A stretch of DNA of 64,000 nt from Flammula alnicola (lineage: Eukaryota; Basidiomycota; Agaricomycetes; Agaricales; Strophariaceae). This document shows positions 11,035-22,863 of this stretch, piece by piece (within the stretch, counting starts at the first letter, position 1; every line of letters starts with the position of its first letter). The stretch spans positions 1-64,000 of the forward strand of contig JADNRV010000078.1 in the NCBI GenBank assembly GCA_015499995.1, in the 5' to 3' direction. The notes beneath the pieces were generated by a model. The model ran no database searches and was not told the origin of the DNA. It was given only the letters and a program-made list of their open reading frames with translations. The position numbers and the translations under genes were made by a program.

Positions 11035-12047
11035 AGGAGATCCAACGACTCGGAGTAGTTTCTTACGAGTGCCGCTAATATGTTGCTTACTATTACCCGA
11101 ATTAATGAGTTTTGGACTGTGATATTGGAGGAGCCTTGTGCTTACATTTACTAAGAGGAAATCTAGTGGTGATACTCATAGTGTCGCGAACATTTCGCAG
11201 CTGCGCCCATCCTCGCGGAGAGTCAATGGTCTCGAGCGCGCACTGATGTCGTCCCATTAATTCTTTTGTCCTTACATTGGAGCACACCCGCGCCGTCTAA
11301 TTTCTGCGGCAAGAAAGACGGAAGAGAAGAACGTGGAGGATTTCAAAGAGTCAGGGAATCCCAAACCTCAGCCTCAAGGATCCCGTTGCCATTGCCGCTC
11401 TTGTAGCGTTATATACGCGCGACAGAATGGATTCATGCACCTCACGCGCATTTGCGTAAACTCATAGAAATTCAGAGTATTTTGAAAGAGTGACGCACTC
11501 AAACTCCCGAGTATCGATGTCTTGGACGCCGTTGTGCGACACAAGTTTTCGCCGTCCTTTCGAGCTCACTCACATTCACATAACCCCCTAAAAGAAAGGA
11601 AAACACTAGCAGAATACGAAGAATTCTGGATATCGCGATCATTGACGAGGATGACTCGGGAGGTTATGCTGGAAGGAAGGCCAGGCCATGCATTGTTGGA
11701 TGTGAGGGTCTGGACATGGATGGAAGTGGCTAGGGAAGACGATGAGGTCCCAATCCGGCTTTGAAGATCTGAAAAGAGACGGAAGAATAGAACGTTGAGA
11801 CCCGGTACAAGTGCGAAAGACGCACAGATACCAATTCAAGGCAAGGAAGTCAATGCCGTAGATTGAAAATGGTCCGCATAGTGTATAGTACGGAATTATC
11901 TGTAGAGTGAATAAATATCATGCTCCGGATACAAGAATACAGCATGTGCGTGTTTCGGAAAGTAAGCTTGTGTCCGTTAATGTTCTAATGTCCATGGATG
12001 CTCGAATGTGCCGATAACTTAATAACCAAAATAGAAAATGATAACTC
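11035..12047. other. Intergenic region with second dispersed-repeat copy
   Basis: Just after the stop, the sequence still resembles the Kex2-site linker of the first repeat (to about 11058), showing that the duplication extended past the present stop. The frame at 11522-11764 has no recognisable feature. Bases 11917-11973 repeat 116-165. No other gene is supported. Confidence 0.55.
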
Positions 12048-14036
12048 TCATATCACCTCGTCGACTTTCGAACGGTTGATACAAAACCCCTTCACAAATG
12101 AATGAATAATCGAAAACATTTGAAAGAAAACTGAAAACAGCGCACTGGAGTAACCCATTCCTTACAGCCGCAACATACACCTGCCCAGTCGTAATTCCCG
12201 AGCTTTGCTCCACATTTCTTGTTGGGGCAGGTTATCTTTCCGGCGAGCTGCCCTGATGAAAGGAAATGCTCCATCCATTTCATCTGCCGGTGGTGAAGTA
12301 AGTAATGAGGAATGGCGACGAATACGATGACTTACTGGCTCGACGAAGTATCCAGAGCACTTCGCGTTCGCAAGGATCGGTGCGCTGGCGACAGACACAG
12401 ATTTCAGCACGTTCTGTGATGAACTCATTGATACGGGTGGTGACCGGAGAGCGGCAAGTTTGGGATTGGAGGACAACTGAGACGTTAGGTCCGACGGGCT
12501 GAAAAATTGCGTGGTCGGATGGTCGATGGTCGTTTCGGGCGATGCAGTAAAATACTCGTTGACCGCACTTCCGCTCGCAGTGAAGAACGACCCGTCGCTG
12601 TTTTCGCCTTGCGCTTTGTTGTCGCCAACTGAGGATATGACCGCATCGGATAAGCGACAGCCCAACAGCTGCGAAGCGTGGATCGAGACGTCTTCCGCTG
12701 TGGCCCCGGTGAGATCAATCTTCGTAGGACGACCGTTCGTTGATCCATTAGGCTCATTTTCGCTCTCATCTTCAATCTCCAGAGCAGATACCGATAATGA
12801 AGGGTCCTGCCGTGACATGCTACGGAGAGAATGCAGAGGGTGTCCGGCTGGAATAATGGGTGTGCTTCGCGGTGTTACTTCCTCTGAGACAGATGGCTGG
12901 CTCATCTTTTTACGCGGGCCTGGACTTCCAGGATTTTCCTGTATCGAAGACATAGATAGCGAGTCTCCAAGCGCTGTGCTGAAAGAGAAACGCGAGGGTC
13001 TGCGTGGAAGTTCACCAGTCGAACCATTCTGCGAGCGTGCAATGGTGGCGGGTTGTGTGGATGTCGAAGGACGCCGTGAACCAGCAGGGGTGGTCGATGC
13101 TGGAGTAGAGGGCCCTAGTTGTCCGTGGTCCAACATGTGTTCTCGAGTAGCCAACTCCTGCCTAAGTTTCGATAAGTACAGGAAAAAAAATTGCTCAGGA
13201 CAGCAGGTACCACCTGCACATCTTGCATCGTATTCGTCTGCGAGGTCCGCCAGGTGTATTTGGGAGAGAATCGGAAGGTGTACGAGGATACTTTGCGAAC
13301 ATCTCAGTTTCTGGAGGAGATCCATCGCCATCTGTGATTTATGTAGATGCACGTTAGGGTTAAGGTCGTATCGGAAATCACACTAATAACGTACTCATCA
13401 CTTCTTCAACTGCTCGCCCCATATAAAACATCCGAATCGCTTTTTCTCGCCTTGAAATTTTGTATCGCGCATCGTGAAACAACTCGAGTTGTTGTAAGAA
13501 ACCTTGATTTGGTCTTCCATAAAAACGATGAGTGCATTGGAAGTGATTTAAACTACAAGCACCTACTCAACGGAGGGTCGAGCCTTCTTGATGAGGTCAA
13601 GTGCTGCTTGTGGGTCAATCTTCTTGCTGTACATGAGATAGGCTGCGACAATGGTTGAACTACGGCCTGCAGCGAGCGTCAGAAGATGAAAAAAGGGAAA
13701 ATTCTGGTGACGTACTGACTCCTGCTTGACAATGCACAAGCACTCCTCTGCCCTTGTCCAGCTCTGCTTGTATAAAATGAATGGATGGGAGAAAGTGTGT
13801 CATGATATCCGTATTTTCGGTATCGTCTAGCTTGATTTGGTGGCGAATAAAGGTCTTTATCGGAATCATCATCAAAAACGAGTCTTTTTAGCTCTTGTCA
13901 GAAAACATACCTCGTGTATGGTAATTCTTCCCCGCATCGCGGATAATATGCTGAAAATCCCTTGTGCCTTCAGGTTCTCGGCGTTTTGTGCGCTTTGCAA
14001 ATCTCCAATCCACAAGCCAGGTATAATTTCGTCCAT
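12048..14036 (-). CDS. YVH1: Yvh1-type dual-specificity phosphatase
   Basis: Eight exons (14036-13911, 13854-13716, 13666-13567, 13513-13395, 13331-13214, 13161-12336, 12283-12146, 12089-12048) encode about 535 residues in one frame. The N-terminal phosphatase domain has the signature HCQAGVSRS at about 83-91, split by an intron. A RCKMCRQELATREHMLDHG segment follows at about 195, and the C-terminus holds the zinc-binding module with CPNKKCGAKLG, CCGC and the ending NRSKVDEV. Yvh1 is known to act in late 60S ribosome maturation, releasing Mrt4, and needs the zinc domain for this. The Ser/Pro-rich linker of some 250 residues between the two zinc-binding parts is much longer than in yeast. Confidence 0.93.
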
Positions 14037-15076
14037 GATGTGGTAAACGAGTGAGATATGGAGATCAGAGGAGGAGATGTGTTGCAGACGCGACTTATTT
14101 TAACGGAGGCGGCAGTGAAAGAGCCGTCCGATCGGTAACTGCGGAACTGCAATGCTCCATCTCAGCGAGTCATCCACCCAACGAGATCTTGGCGGGGCTC
14201 CACACTTGCCAAAATCCCGGTGAATCTTCGATTAATCGAACTGAACCTTTAATGTAGGTCAGACTATAAGCTATTAGGTTGACCTAGAGCTAAATCTACA
14301 ACGATGAAAGCATCTATTTAATATCAGGAGCCGAAGCATGCATGACGTAGGCCCAGCGTCGACACCCTCAGAAGAAATTTGTAAAGTGCCATGGCATCAT
14401 ACTTAGGGGGCTAAGTCGTCGAAAGGCCGTAAGTAGGTGATAAGTAAAACTTGTTAATGTTATAAACGAGGTACTGACGTGGATGTGAGCAACGCTGAGA
14501 TACGAGAGATTGCGAATTCGTTGGACTGTGGTGACGGGTGATCTATGCCATCGCGATTGAAAGGAGTCCGAGTCAGTATGATTGTTTTGATGAGCTGATC
14601 ATGAAGTTTGAACGATTCGGAGCGAAGGTGAACGAGGGTTGAATCTGACGTCGGTAATGGCGGGCCTTGGGTCTCCCTCCTGCACAATGAAATTTACCAC
14701 AGAATGCCATCGAGTAATGCCAGTGGGGTCAAACGCCAAAGACAATGCCGGAATTAAGTATTCGAACAATGCAAAGGCAACATGTGCAAAAGATTCGTAC
14801 CCGGCACAAGATGGAAGGACTCAGAGGAGGATAAGAACCGACAGCTCGAAAACAATGCAGCGAAATTTCTTGGCGGTCTACTACTGTCTAAATCATTGAT
14901 ACAGAGGAACAATAATGCTCGGATGATTGTACTGTACATAGCGCGTGACTTTAGTCCTTCAATCGTAAGTAAAAGTTCATGATACAAATGCACAATGCAA
15001 GAGTTCGGGGGATATGGATACAGGGTATGTTACTAGAATGAAGATATTGAACAAGATCGAAAGGACGGTGCGTGGG
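14037..15076. other. Intergenic region
   Basis: No gene could be supported. Minus-strand frames at 14460-14690 and 14754-14993 have protein-like composition, but no common gene model joins them and no motif is recognised. They may be remnants. Confidence 0.4.
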
Positions 15077-15532
15077 TTATACAGTGGCCGAGAAGGCTGT
15101 TATTGAGACGACGGAGGATCGTCGTGATTTCGTGGTGTTCTCGCCCCGGACAATACGATAGGGATGAATTCTGGCGCCTTTCGCCAGCGGACGTTGCGGG
15201 TTGCGGAGGTGCTGCCACGACGAGCCGACAAGGAGGACTCCTTGTCCTGTTCCATGTCGAGGGACATAGTTGGGAGCGTGAGGGACACGCGGTGCTCCCG
15301 GGGGTGGGATGAAGATAATGGCATCTGCGGTTTCCAATGGACAGGGCACGAGACGGAATTTTGTCGTGGGAGATGGGGATGCGTCAGGAGTGTAAGGCAA
15401 GTCGGAGTCGGAGACGGGACTGTTGGGAGGAGGAGAAGGGGAAGAAGTGCGTGACGAAGACGTGGAGACTTTTCGGTCATAATGGTGTTTATTAGTATGA
15501 GTAGTCAAAGGTGAGTATCGCTGGAGAAACAA
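15077..15532 (-). CDS. Small Ser/Pro-rich hypothetical protein
   Basis: A single open frame of 151 codons. The N-terminal third is low-complexity (SSSRTSSPSPPP), and the rest has a more ordered stretch with IIFIPPPGAPRVPHAPNY and a basic region RPLAKGARIHPYRIVRG. There is no signal peptide, membrane segment or known domain. The ordered block and its GC-rich codon use argue for a real gene. An upstream exon ending at a GTATGT near 15570 could not be joined in phase, so the start at 15532 is tentative. The function is unknown. Confidence 0.55.
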   Translation of the reverse strand: MFLQRYSPLTTHTNKHHYDRKVSTSSSRTSSPSPPPNSPVSDSDLPYTPDASPSPTTKFRLVPCPLETADAIIFIPPPGAPRVPHAPNYVPRHGTGQGVLLVGSSWQHLRNPQRPLAKGARIHPYRIVRGENTTKSRRSSVVSITAFSATV

Positions 15533-16622
15533 TCAGCGCCTTGAATATAAGAAGAGAAGTATAAGACATACTGCATTATCTTGAAATTCATATTTTACGT
15601 TAGGATGCGTTGGACGCGCAAGCAAAGGCAGGTCAAGCGTATGGATAGATGGGAGTGTCGGACGCCTGCAGTCGTGAATTTTGAAGGCATTGAGATGAGT
15701 CTCGGATGTCACAAGAAAAGTGGGCGGAGGCGAAGATGAAAAAGCGCGTCGAGAGAGGTTGGTTGAAAATTAGATGATCACCCAGGTAATCAAAAGGCCG
15801 GCCTTAAGTATAAGAATATGTCGTTATGAAAGAAACTGCGTAAGGGTATAAGTGGAGAACCGGGATGGAGAAGGGGCTTGGTTGGGGAAATAAAGCAGAG
15901 TCATTTTCGGCTTGCTTTATAGACCTAAAAAAAGTTCTTTAGCCGGGGGACAGTGGTTTATTTCAACCGTGATTGACCCTGGATGCCAGAAGAGTTTCTG
16001 ACTATTGAAGTCCCTCTATGGGTAAGAAGCAAGCCTCACATTCTCCTCGTCCATTATTGTGGACAAAAAAGCCAATGTTTGGTTCAATTTTGCCAAGCGG
16101 ACTTTTAAAATTAAACCTTCAACAATGGATCGAAATTTCTCTTGGCGGCCTCGAAGCGACTCCACAATAGGACTGACTCGCAGATGATATACGAATAATT
16201 GAAGAAATATTGGCTGTGATTTTGCTTGAGTTGAATCTGCTTGAACTCCGTGGCTTCAAGTTCAAGCGGCAGCAAATGCTTTACAGAGTCACGTGAGAAT
16301 AATGATTTGCTCCACCGTGTCCAGGAAGCACTTCACCTTGATTCACGGTCACCCATCCCACTGGCAGGCTCGCAAACCTCCCAGCGTCCTCGTTATGAGG
16401 GGAACAATCGAGATAGCTGAAGCGGTAAGAAAAACTTGATTTAAATTATGTAAATTTTCTGAAAGTACTTGGTAGAACTGAGATCTTCGCTCAACATCGG
16501 ACAGGGAGTCTCGACGGCAGCGCCATATCAATCCCATCGGACGGATCGTACACGATTAGAAATTCTTACAGAGGATACTCATGAAAACGACGACTCGAGC
16601 ATTAATGAAGCCCTTCGGTGAA
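15533..16622. other. Intergenic region
   Basis: No gene is supported. A 62-codon minus-strand frame at 16349-16537 may be a further remnant of the decayed gene to the right. A short resemblance to 5.8S rRNA at 16114-16146 was judged accidental. Confidence 0.4.
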
Positions 16623-18720
16623 TTACTCCATCCTAACGTGGAAATCTGTGCGTATTCTCCTTTTTTTTACTGGAGGGCCTGATGTTCCTTTGTCCTCCGT
16701 TTTCGGGTTCGTACATCGAAAAAGTGTATAGCCGAGCGTTCCATTCTCGCAGGTCGCTTCGATAAGCTTGCTTTGTCCTCGGTACCATCCGCAAACACGT
16801 TCACCGATTCTAGCATTGGCGAAGCCACCATCTCCATGTAGGCCCAGAATATCTACCAACACAATGTCCGTCCACGAAGGCGTTCCTTTCGCTGAGCCGT
16901 TGATATCTGTGTTCTCCATCGTCAGAGAACGCGATTGTTGTCCTTGTCCAGGTATACTCAATGCCGTTGACTTTTTGTGTCCAGAGAATGGTTTCTTGCA
17001 GTCTGTGTCGATGGCCATGTCAGTACGGAGACAGGCTAATAAAGGTGGAGTGTCAATTTCGTACACAAAATCTTTATATTTGAAATGTCATAACAGACTG
17101 GCAGAACGGCTGATGTGTCCTTACAATGCCCAGACGTTATCGAATTTACCCATGAGTATGGACTTCGAATGCGACGGCAACTGTCCTGGAAGGAATCTGC
17201 AGCGATAAGCTTCCCTTATTCGTCTAAAATGTTTCTTTGTGGAAACTGGTGAAAATAATTTCCTCGCTACCAGTCCTAGCGGCAATGTGGGTAAACTTCC
17301 AAGTATTGTCGTTTTCCTTCTGGTTCTTAAGAATCGCGCACTGTAAAAGTAGTTAGCGATCGACGAATTTGCACTGGGGATCAGTCGAGTTCACTTGGGC
17401 AGATATGCGCCTTCCGCCTGTTCGCAAGTGACTTCGTTAATAACCGCTCCGGACGATAAAATGAGTTTGGCAGCACACTACTTTGACCGTTATCTCGAAT
17501 TCATCATGTATCCTAATAGATTCATGGACCCCCACCACACGGCGCATCAAACAGACCTTGAGAAACCTCGCTCGGATCGCCTCCTGGGCCGATAAATTCG
17601 TTGGTATACTGTAGTTGGACACCCATTCAACCTTCAAATCGCTGGAAGGATCCCGAATTCGGAAGACTTCGATCAAGAGATTGTTGTAGTACCACATTTC
17701 TATGCAGTCGTCGCTGATACCAACGGTATGGCAGCAGCCCTTGTGTTGCTCCTTGGTGGGCGCCTTTAAGACATTGACTCGCTGGAACTGATGATGCGTG
17801 CTGAATAAATCTTCTGGGCAATTTGTGGCGAAGGAAGAACCGACTCGAACGTCGTTAAAGGTCATTGCGCGACGGCTCCACCAGGTCCCACAGAAATGTG
17901 TGTCTGCCCCTAGGCAGGCTTCCCCTCCGTAAGTGCGTATTCCACCTTCGCCTTCTAGTGCGACTTAAACGGGAACTTGTTCGACGCATCCTGAGTGAGT
18001 GCGACGAAAAGTCTGTTGATGTCGACGGCCCCGGCAGACTGTTTCGGCTGGAGGTCCTTGAGGCGTGAGAGGTCATTGACGGTCTTCATGAAGTTCTTAT
18101 CATCCTTCGAAACCAGCTCGCAGAATTTGTTGGACCAGTTCTGCGTATCCCAGAAGTATGAACGAGCGTTGATAGGGAAGTCGGGCGTCATCTGGAGCCC
18201 GTAGCGTTCATCGTTCAGATGGTCTTTGGCGAGATTCTTCAGGGTGCCAAGATGATAGTCGTTATTGGGTTCGTTCTCGAGTGTGGTTTCGTGGTCGATC
18301 GCGTTGGAAATGTATTGAGCAAGGGTAGAGTCGGCCGCACGGGGTCCAGCCCATGCGTCAAGAACCTTATCCACGCCATCGATTTCCAGCGCTCGGGATC
18401 GTTCTGCTTTCGAATCTTCTCTGCCGGGTCCTCGTCCCAGCCGTGGGTGTTGACTGTGCCAGCCAATAAGGGGGGTTCCTTTGACGGTGAGGTAGCCAAA
18501 GTACTTGAGATGCCGCCATCGAAGGCGCTCAAACGAAACACTAAGGGATAACGAGACCACCACAAGGCCCGCTTGGTCGTAGCAATTCACAACGCCCCAA
18601 AGGCTGGTGCCCGTGCGATGCGACAACCATTTGTCGAAGTCGGAACCATAAGCCGAGCTGAATGATGTAGCGTAGTAGAATCGTAGATGTCCATTGTCGT
18701 AGCGAATCTAGCGATGACTT
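16623..18720 (-). pseudogene. Decayed multi-exon gene of unknown family
   Basis: Coding-like sequence runs leftward through several blocks. From about 18690 to 17955 a frame reads protein-like (for example NDYHLGTLKNLAKDHLNDER, then ALTQDASNKFPF). It continues in the same frame through TAG, TAG and TGA codons with clearly coding text between them (KAKVEYALTEGKPA, GQTHISVGPGGAVAQ). The next block (17865-17437) is in another frame, and later pieces (17370-17220, 17080-16623) end with a basic KKRRIR segment. Multiple stops and shifts indicate a pseudogene. No family was recognised. It ends head-to-head with the AC19 gene, whose ATG is at 18854. Confidence 0.55.
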
Positions 18721-18853
18721 TCCGATTCGGATAACTTTAAGTGGTGGCCGACAGAGCACGTGCCGATAATAAAGCGTCACGCGCGTTCAATAAATTTATT
18801 CATCCCACATATGATCTTGCTCTTCCACCCGGCACCGCGAAGAGGTCCTCATT

Positions 18854-19630
18854 ATGGCAGAAGCAGTTGAGAAAATCAAGCTGGTGAGAAGTCTCCCTAT
18901 AGACCCTGTAAATGCATTGACAATGTCTTACATTCATAGCTTAAAAGTTCGCCCGACCTCTCAACGGCAACGTATCAAATCCACGACGAATCACACACAA
19001 TTGGAAATTCTTTGCGATGGATGCTTATGAAAAAGTGGGTCGTTCTTTGGTTTATCTTGCACTCAGGAAGCTCACATGGGTTATTGTGCAGTCCTAAAGT
19101 GGAATTTTGTGGTTACAGGTGACCATTCTTCCTTTGTTGAGCGGAATCTGCCCTTGCTTTATTCTCTGGTTTGGCGTTGTTCATCGAAACCTTGGCACGA
19201 CCGGGGCCTCTCAGTCTTGAGCTGCCACATTTTGTGGCTTGCTCCCTGGCCATTTCGAACCTGCCTGTGTTTTGGTATCATCCGCCAACCCGCTTACCGT
19301 TCGAGAGGCATGGGCATGGGTCCTGTCGGCAGTATCCGCCAACACGTTTTTCGTCCACACAGGTTGTTCATTAGCTGATCCGCTCATTGTCTATCAGTGC
19401 CCCACATCCATCGGAAAATATGATCAACGTGCGCATCCAGATGTACGGTGCGTCCTTCTTCTGCCTCCGCATTTCCACCGGCCTAATAAAAGTTCCCAGA
19501 TAACTTGTCATCATTAGACGCTTTAATCAACGCACTGGCCGACTTGGACAAAGTCTGTGAAACGGTCGAGGATGAATACTTAGCTAGTCTGAGAGCGGGC
19601 AAGTTTGAACGTTGGGAAGAGCGGGTTTGA
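18854..19630 (+). CDS. RPC19: RNA polymerase I/III subunit AC19
   Basis: Five small exons (18854-18883, 18940-19034, 19092-19118, 19398-19447, 19518-19630) join in phase to give about 104 residues. The core reads [19 protein letters not shown], then [20 protein letters not shown] and [19 protein letters not shown]. These are the conserved alpha-like dimerisation motifs of Rpc19/RPAC2 (the LRW, EFCGY and HPSEN segments). AC19 pairs with AC40 in the assembly platform of Pol I and Pol III. No single exon is longer than 113 nt, so the gene is easily missed. Intron 3 (19119-19397) is 279 nt, several times the usual size here. Confidence 0.93.
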
Positions 19631-20593
19631 AGGACAAACAGTGTTGGCGAGAGATTGCAGAGACACCGTTCGTCCGTTTTCAAATCAAGTCTTCTTGCAA
19701 CGTGTAACGAGTCTTCAGGGTTCTTCAACGTCAGGTCAAAGGAGCTCAAGGTCGAGGGGTGCGACGATGCGACGATGGGCGCTTATTTTGCTCGATAACA
19801 AGGACCGCACCCCAAAATTTCGTCTCTCGATTTATCGCGTTGGACGCTCTTCATCCCCGCGCGGATCATACTGCACCCCTCGAATTACGTGTTCTGATCC
19901 CTTGTTATTCATTTGCGCCCACGAATATATCCCATTTTATTCAAACAGAATAATGATATACGTCATAAGATCCGATAGATCGTCCGTCATTCATCATGCA
20001 TCTTGGTACTTAACTCCATCTTTTAAAGTTTTATCAGTGCAATCAGTGACCCTTCGTCATGGAACTTTTCTTCTTCTTGAATAGCTCCCATGTTCCTACA
20101 TTTTGATACGGCATACAGAAGATCGACCAGAGGTCCGCAGCACGCGGGGGAATGGGTATCGGGCTCCACCACTTCCTCATGTGCTTCAGAGCCGCTGGGA
20201 CTGAATATTACCCCATGCCCATAAACCAGGAACATCCTAGAATCACCTTCTCCCGAGCCAGCAACAATCCAGGGAGTTTGAATCCGACTAGTAAGCCAGA
20301 ACGGCGGTCGAAACCCAGAGCTTCTGGCGGATATACGCGGTGTCATGGACCTCAAGCGTCGATCTTTCGAATTTTAGAAGTTCTAGATTCTCGGTCGGAG
20401 GAGTTCAAATGTCAAGACCAAATCATGTCATGTTATATCCTAATACGGCATTGAACACTACAAAAAAATTATTTGCCTTGACTGCAAACTGCGACGAATG
20501 TGTGGCGTGGTTATGTCGGGCAGAATCCTTCTGCCCTCGTATCAGATAGAAAGTGACGACGGAAGTGGAAACATTTTGAACGTGCTTTTGGTC
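19631..20593. other. Intergenic region
   Basis: A 110-codon minus-strand frame (20355-20023) and an overlapping plus-strand one (20152-20454) are both open. Neither has a recognisable motif or a supporting splice pattern, so neither is called. Otherwise nothing was recognised. Confidence 0.4.
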
Positions 20594-20690
20594 GACTCGC
20601 ACAAACGGGCCGCGCTGAGACTCAGTGTAGAGTCTCGACGCGACGCGCCGTATTGAGTGGCCAGTTTCTCCTCGGCCACCCGTGCGAGTC
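20594..20690. other. Structured element with an outer stem and two hairpins
   Basis: Bases 20594-20601 with 20606-20609 pair with 20679-20690 (GACTCGCA and CGGG against CCCG and TGCGAGTC). Inside lie a perfect 7-bp hairpin (GAGACTC, loop AGTGTA, GAGTCTC at 20617-20636) and a 6-bp hairpin (GTGGCC at 20657, GGCCAC at 20674). Such a nested layout over about 97 nt is compatible with a structured RNA or a palindromic part of a retroelement. The strand is not known and no RNA family was recognised. Confidence 0.45.
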
Positions 20691-20693
20691 TAA

Positions 20694-22240
20694 GCCCAGG
20701 GCCCAACGACAAGGGAGCACGGGGAGAGTTAAGAGGCCAATATGGCCACCATCCTGCCTTCGAAGTCGAAGGCAGGCTCACCACCCCTGGGAATGAAATG
20801 ACTGACCTTTGAACCAGTGGCCCAAACAACAAGCTGAGGGAGGGTTATTATAATCAGACTCTGGATCGAATGTTAAGGGAAACGGAAAGAAGTAGCCACT
20901 CACCCCGCGAGTCTTGAGGAATGGCATTTCTTCCTGGCCCAAGGGACTGAGCAGGCGCAGACCTGGCAGTACAGTCAAAGAGTACAGGAGAGCGAAATCT
21001 TGGCCTTGACGCTATACCAATGGCCGACTCCTCTTGCTGAGGCCAACCCTGACAGACACCCGAGGTGGCTAGCAAGTACTAGGACCCGCCAGACCGTGCC
21101 TCCTAATCTTGAAGGATTCCAACCGGTCGCACAGGCGCAACCGAGAAGGACTTCATAGTCCCAGGGTAGCTGGAGACTACGGACGCAGACAAAGCGGAAG
21201 AAAGTATACAAGACTCCGCGTAATAGGAATACAGGACAGACAGGTTTAAAACACAGAAGCAAGGATTTCAGCAACACAAAACAAAACTGGACAAGTAAGA
21301 CATGACAACCAGGATTCATAACCAAAAAATCTTGAGCGACAGACAAGGAGCAATTGCAAACTTGAGGACTTGAGGTAGGCAGGCAGCAAAACAATATTGA
21401 AGCTTATGTTCGTTAGGAATCTCATGCGAACTAGGAAATCGAAGAGAGGACAACCGAGGTAAATTAGTAAACGATAGAAATCGATTAGAATATGAGCGAC
21501 GCACCTAGAGGCAACTTAAGAGGAGAGAACGCGAGAGAGAGAGAACATTGACCCCAGACAATATGCGGGAAACAAGAGATCAAACTTAAGAGGCATAACG
21601 GAGAGCGATCCTGTGGAACGGAAGAGAAGAGAAGTGCGTGAGCGATGAGAAGAGGGGGAGGATGAGGAATAACAACTCGCCTTGAAAGAGTCTTTATAGA
21701 TCAATTGTTGTATAGGCTTTGGCTCGAGTCCTGCGGCCTATTGCCGGTCTTGTCGCAGTGGCGTGTTTACATATCTGTCCCAAAACGGACAAAATACCCA
21801 GAATATGGAAAGACCACGAGGCGGCCACTCGCCCATGGCCACAAATTGGGGTACATGTGCACAATCTGATGTAGGGAACTTGAGAACAACGGCCTGCGGG
21901 AGGGAAGCAGTATGTACCTGGCAACCGTTTTGGGGTAATGGCAAGATAGCCCACACCGCGCTGAAGGAAGATGGACAACATGATAGAAATGTGAAAACCA
22001 ACTGCGTCGTTATCTGACGACTCGGGGAACGCTCTAGACACGAATTTCTTCTTGTGGGAGAGCGCGCACTGTTGAGTTCGAGTCAGAGATCAAACAAGCG
22101 ATTAAACCTGGACATCCGGCTTGCAACGTGTCAACAACCAATCAAGAAACTCCCGGCATCGACTAGAACACGCTAGTCCTGCAAGGAACACAAGGCAAAG
22201 CTGAGAGGGATTTAGGCCCATATCGGGACTATAGTTCCTA
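20694..22240 (-). other. Possible retroelement-derived non-coding region
   Basis: On the minus strand this region has a TATAAAGA at 21698-21691 followed by a long pyrimidine-rich stretch, similar to the promoter and leader part of an LTR. No paired LTR, primer-binding site, gag or pol frame could be defined, and open frames are short and without domains. The assignment is a guess from base composition. An alternative is plain intergenic DNA. Confidence 0.25.
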
Positions 22241-22863
22241 ATGTGTTGTGGGTCCAACCAGGTCCTGTGATGAAATTCGTAGTCCGCTCACAAGGCTGTC
22301 CGCCTCGTTCAGCGATAAGGATCAGTGTTCGAGTCATATATACCAATAGGTTCTATGGCGAGCACGCAGGTGCATGGATATTTGTCTGGATATGCGTAAG
22401 CAATCGCATCGTAGTACAGGAGGCTGAATTTTAAAGAAAGGCAAAAACTTGAAGTTGAAGGCACCACCCGAAATGATCATGTGACAGTCGGGCCGCAAGT
22501 AGCCGTAAGTACGGCGTCAACTTCTAAATTTCATTCAGTCATCTTCCAAGTCCAATCAAGACAGCAAGTACAGAAGTATAAGAATACTAAGTGCGCTCCA
22601 TAATCTCAGGAGGCCGGTTTACTCTAACTTGGTATGTAGAGAATAAATCTAATTTTGAAAAGCACTCAGAGCTAATCTCAACGAATACTTAGATCCAAAA
22701 TCTCTTGACGAAAAGGTCACCGGTTCAGCAGTTCTCATACTCCCTGCGGTGCAAGCTGGTACAAGAGGTCGAAGGAACGCGATTGTAAGTGCCTAAATAA
22801 ATTTGCTGGTCTCTTGTACTTATGGGAGCAAAGAATCAGGAACTTGTCATAAGAGAAGAAACT
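22241..22863 (+). other. Upstream region with a coding-like exon
   Basis: Bases about 22676-22792 read as protein-like sequence (NLNEYLDPKSLDEK, then GSAVLILPAVQAGTRGRR) and end at a GTAAGT donor. A CAG acceptor at about 22840 would join it in phase to the next gene upstream of its ATG at 22864. No in-frame start for this exon was found. It may be a 5' exon of the CUE-domain gene or a remnant. Confidence 0.35.

Noticed and set aside
12511..13386. A 291-codon plus-strand frame
   Set aside because: It lies antisense to the Yvh1 linker and zinc-binding region. Yvh1 motifs and splice phases support the minus strand only.
16114..16146. Resemblance to the start of 5.8S rRNA (CAACAATGGATC, then TCTCTTGG)
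   Set aside because: A 6-7 base insertion separates the matches, the following bases do not fit 5.8S, and no 18S or 28S lies nearby.
19605..20084. A 159-codon plus-strand frame
   Set aside because: It starts inside the last exon of AC19 in another frame, and its composition is not protein-like.
20594..22240. A complete LTR retrotransposon
   Set aside because: No paired LTR, primer-binding site or gag/pol frame was found. Only a TATA-like site and pyrimidine-rich DNA support it, so it is listed as a weak possibility.
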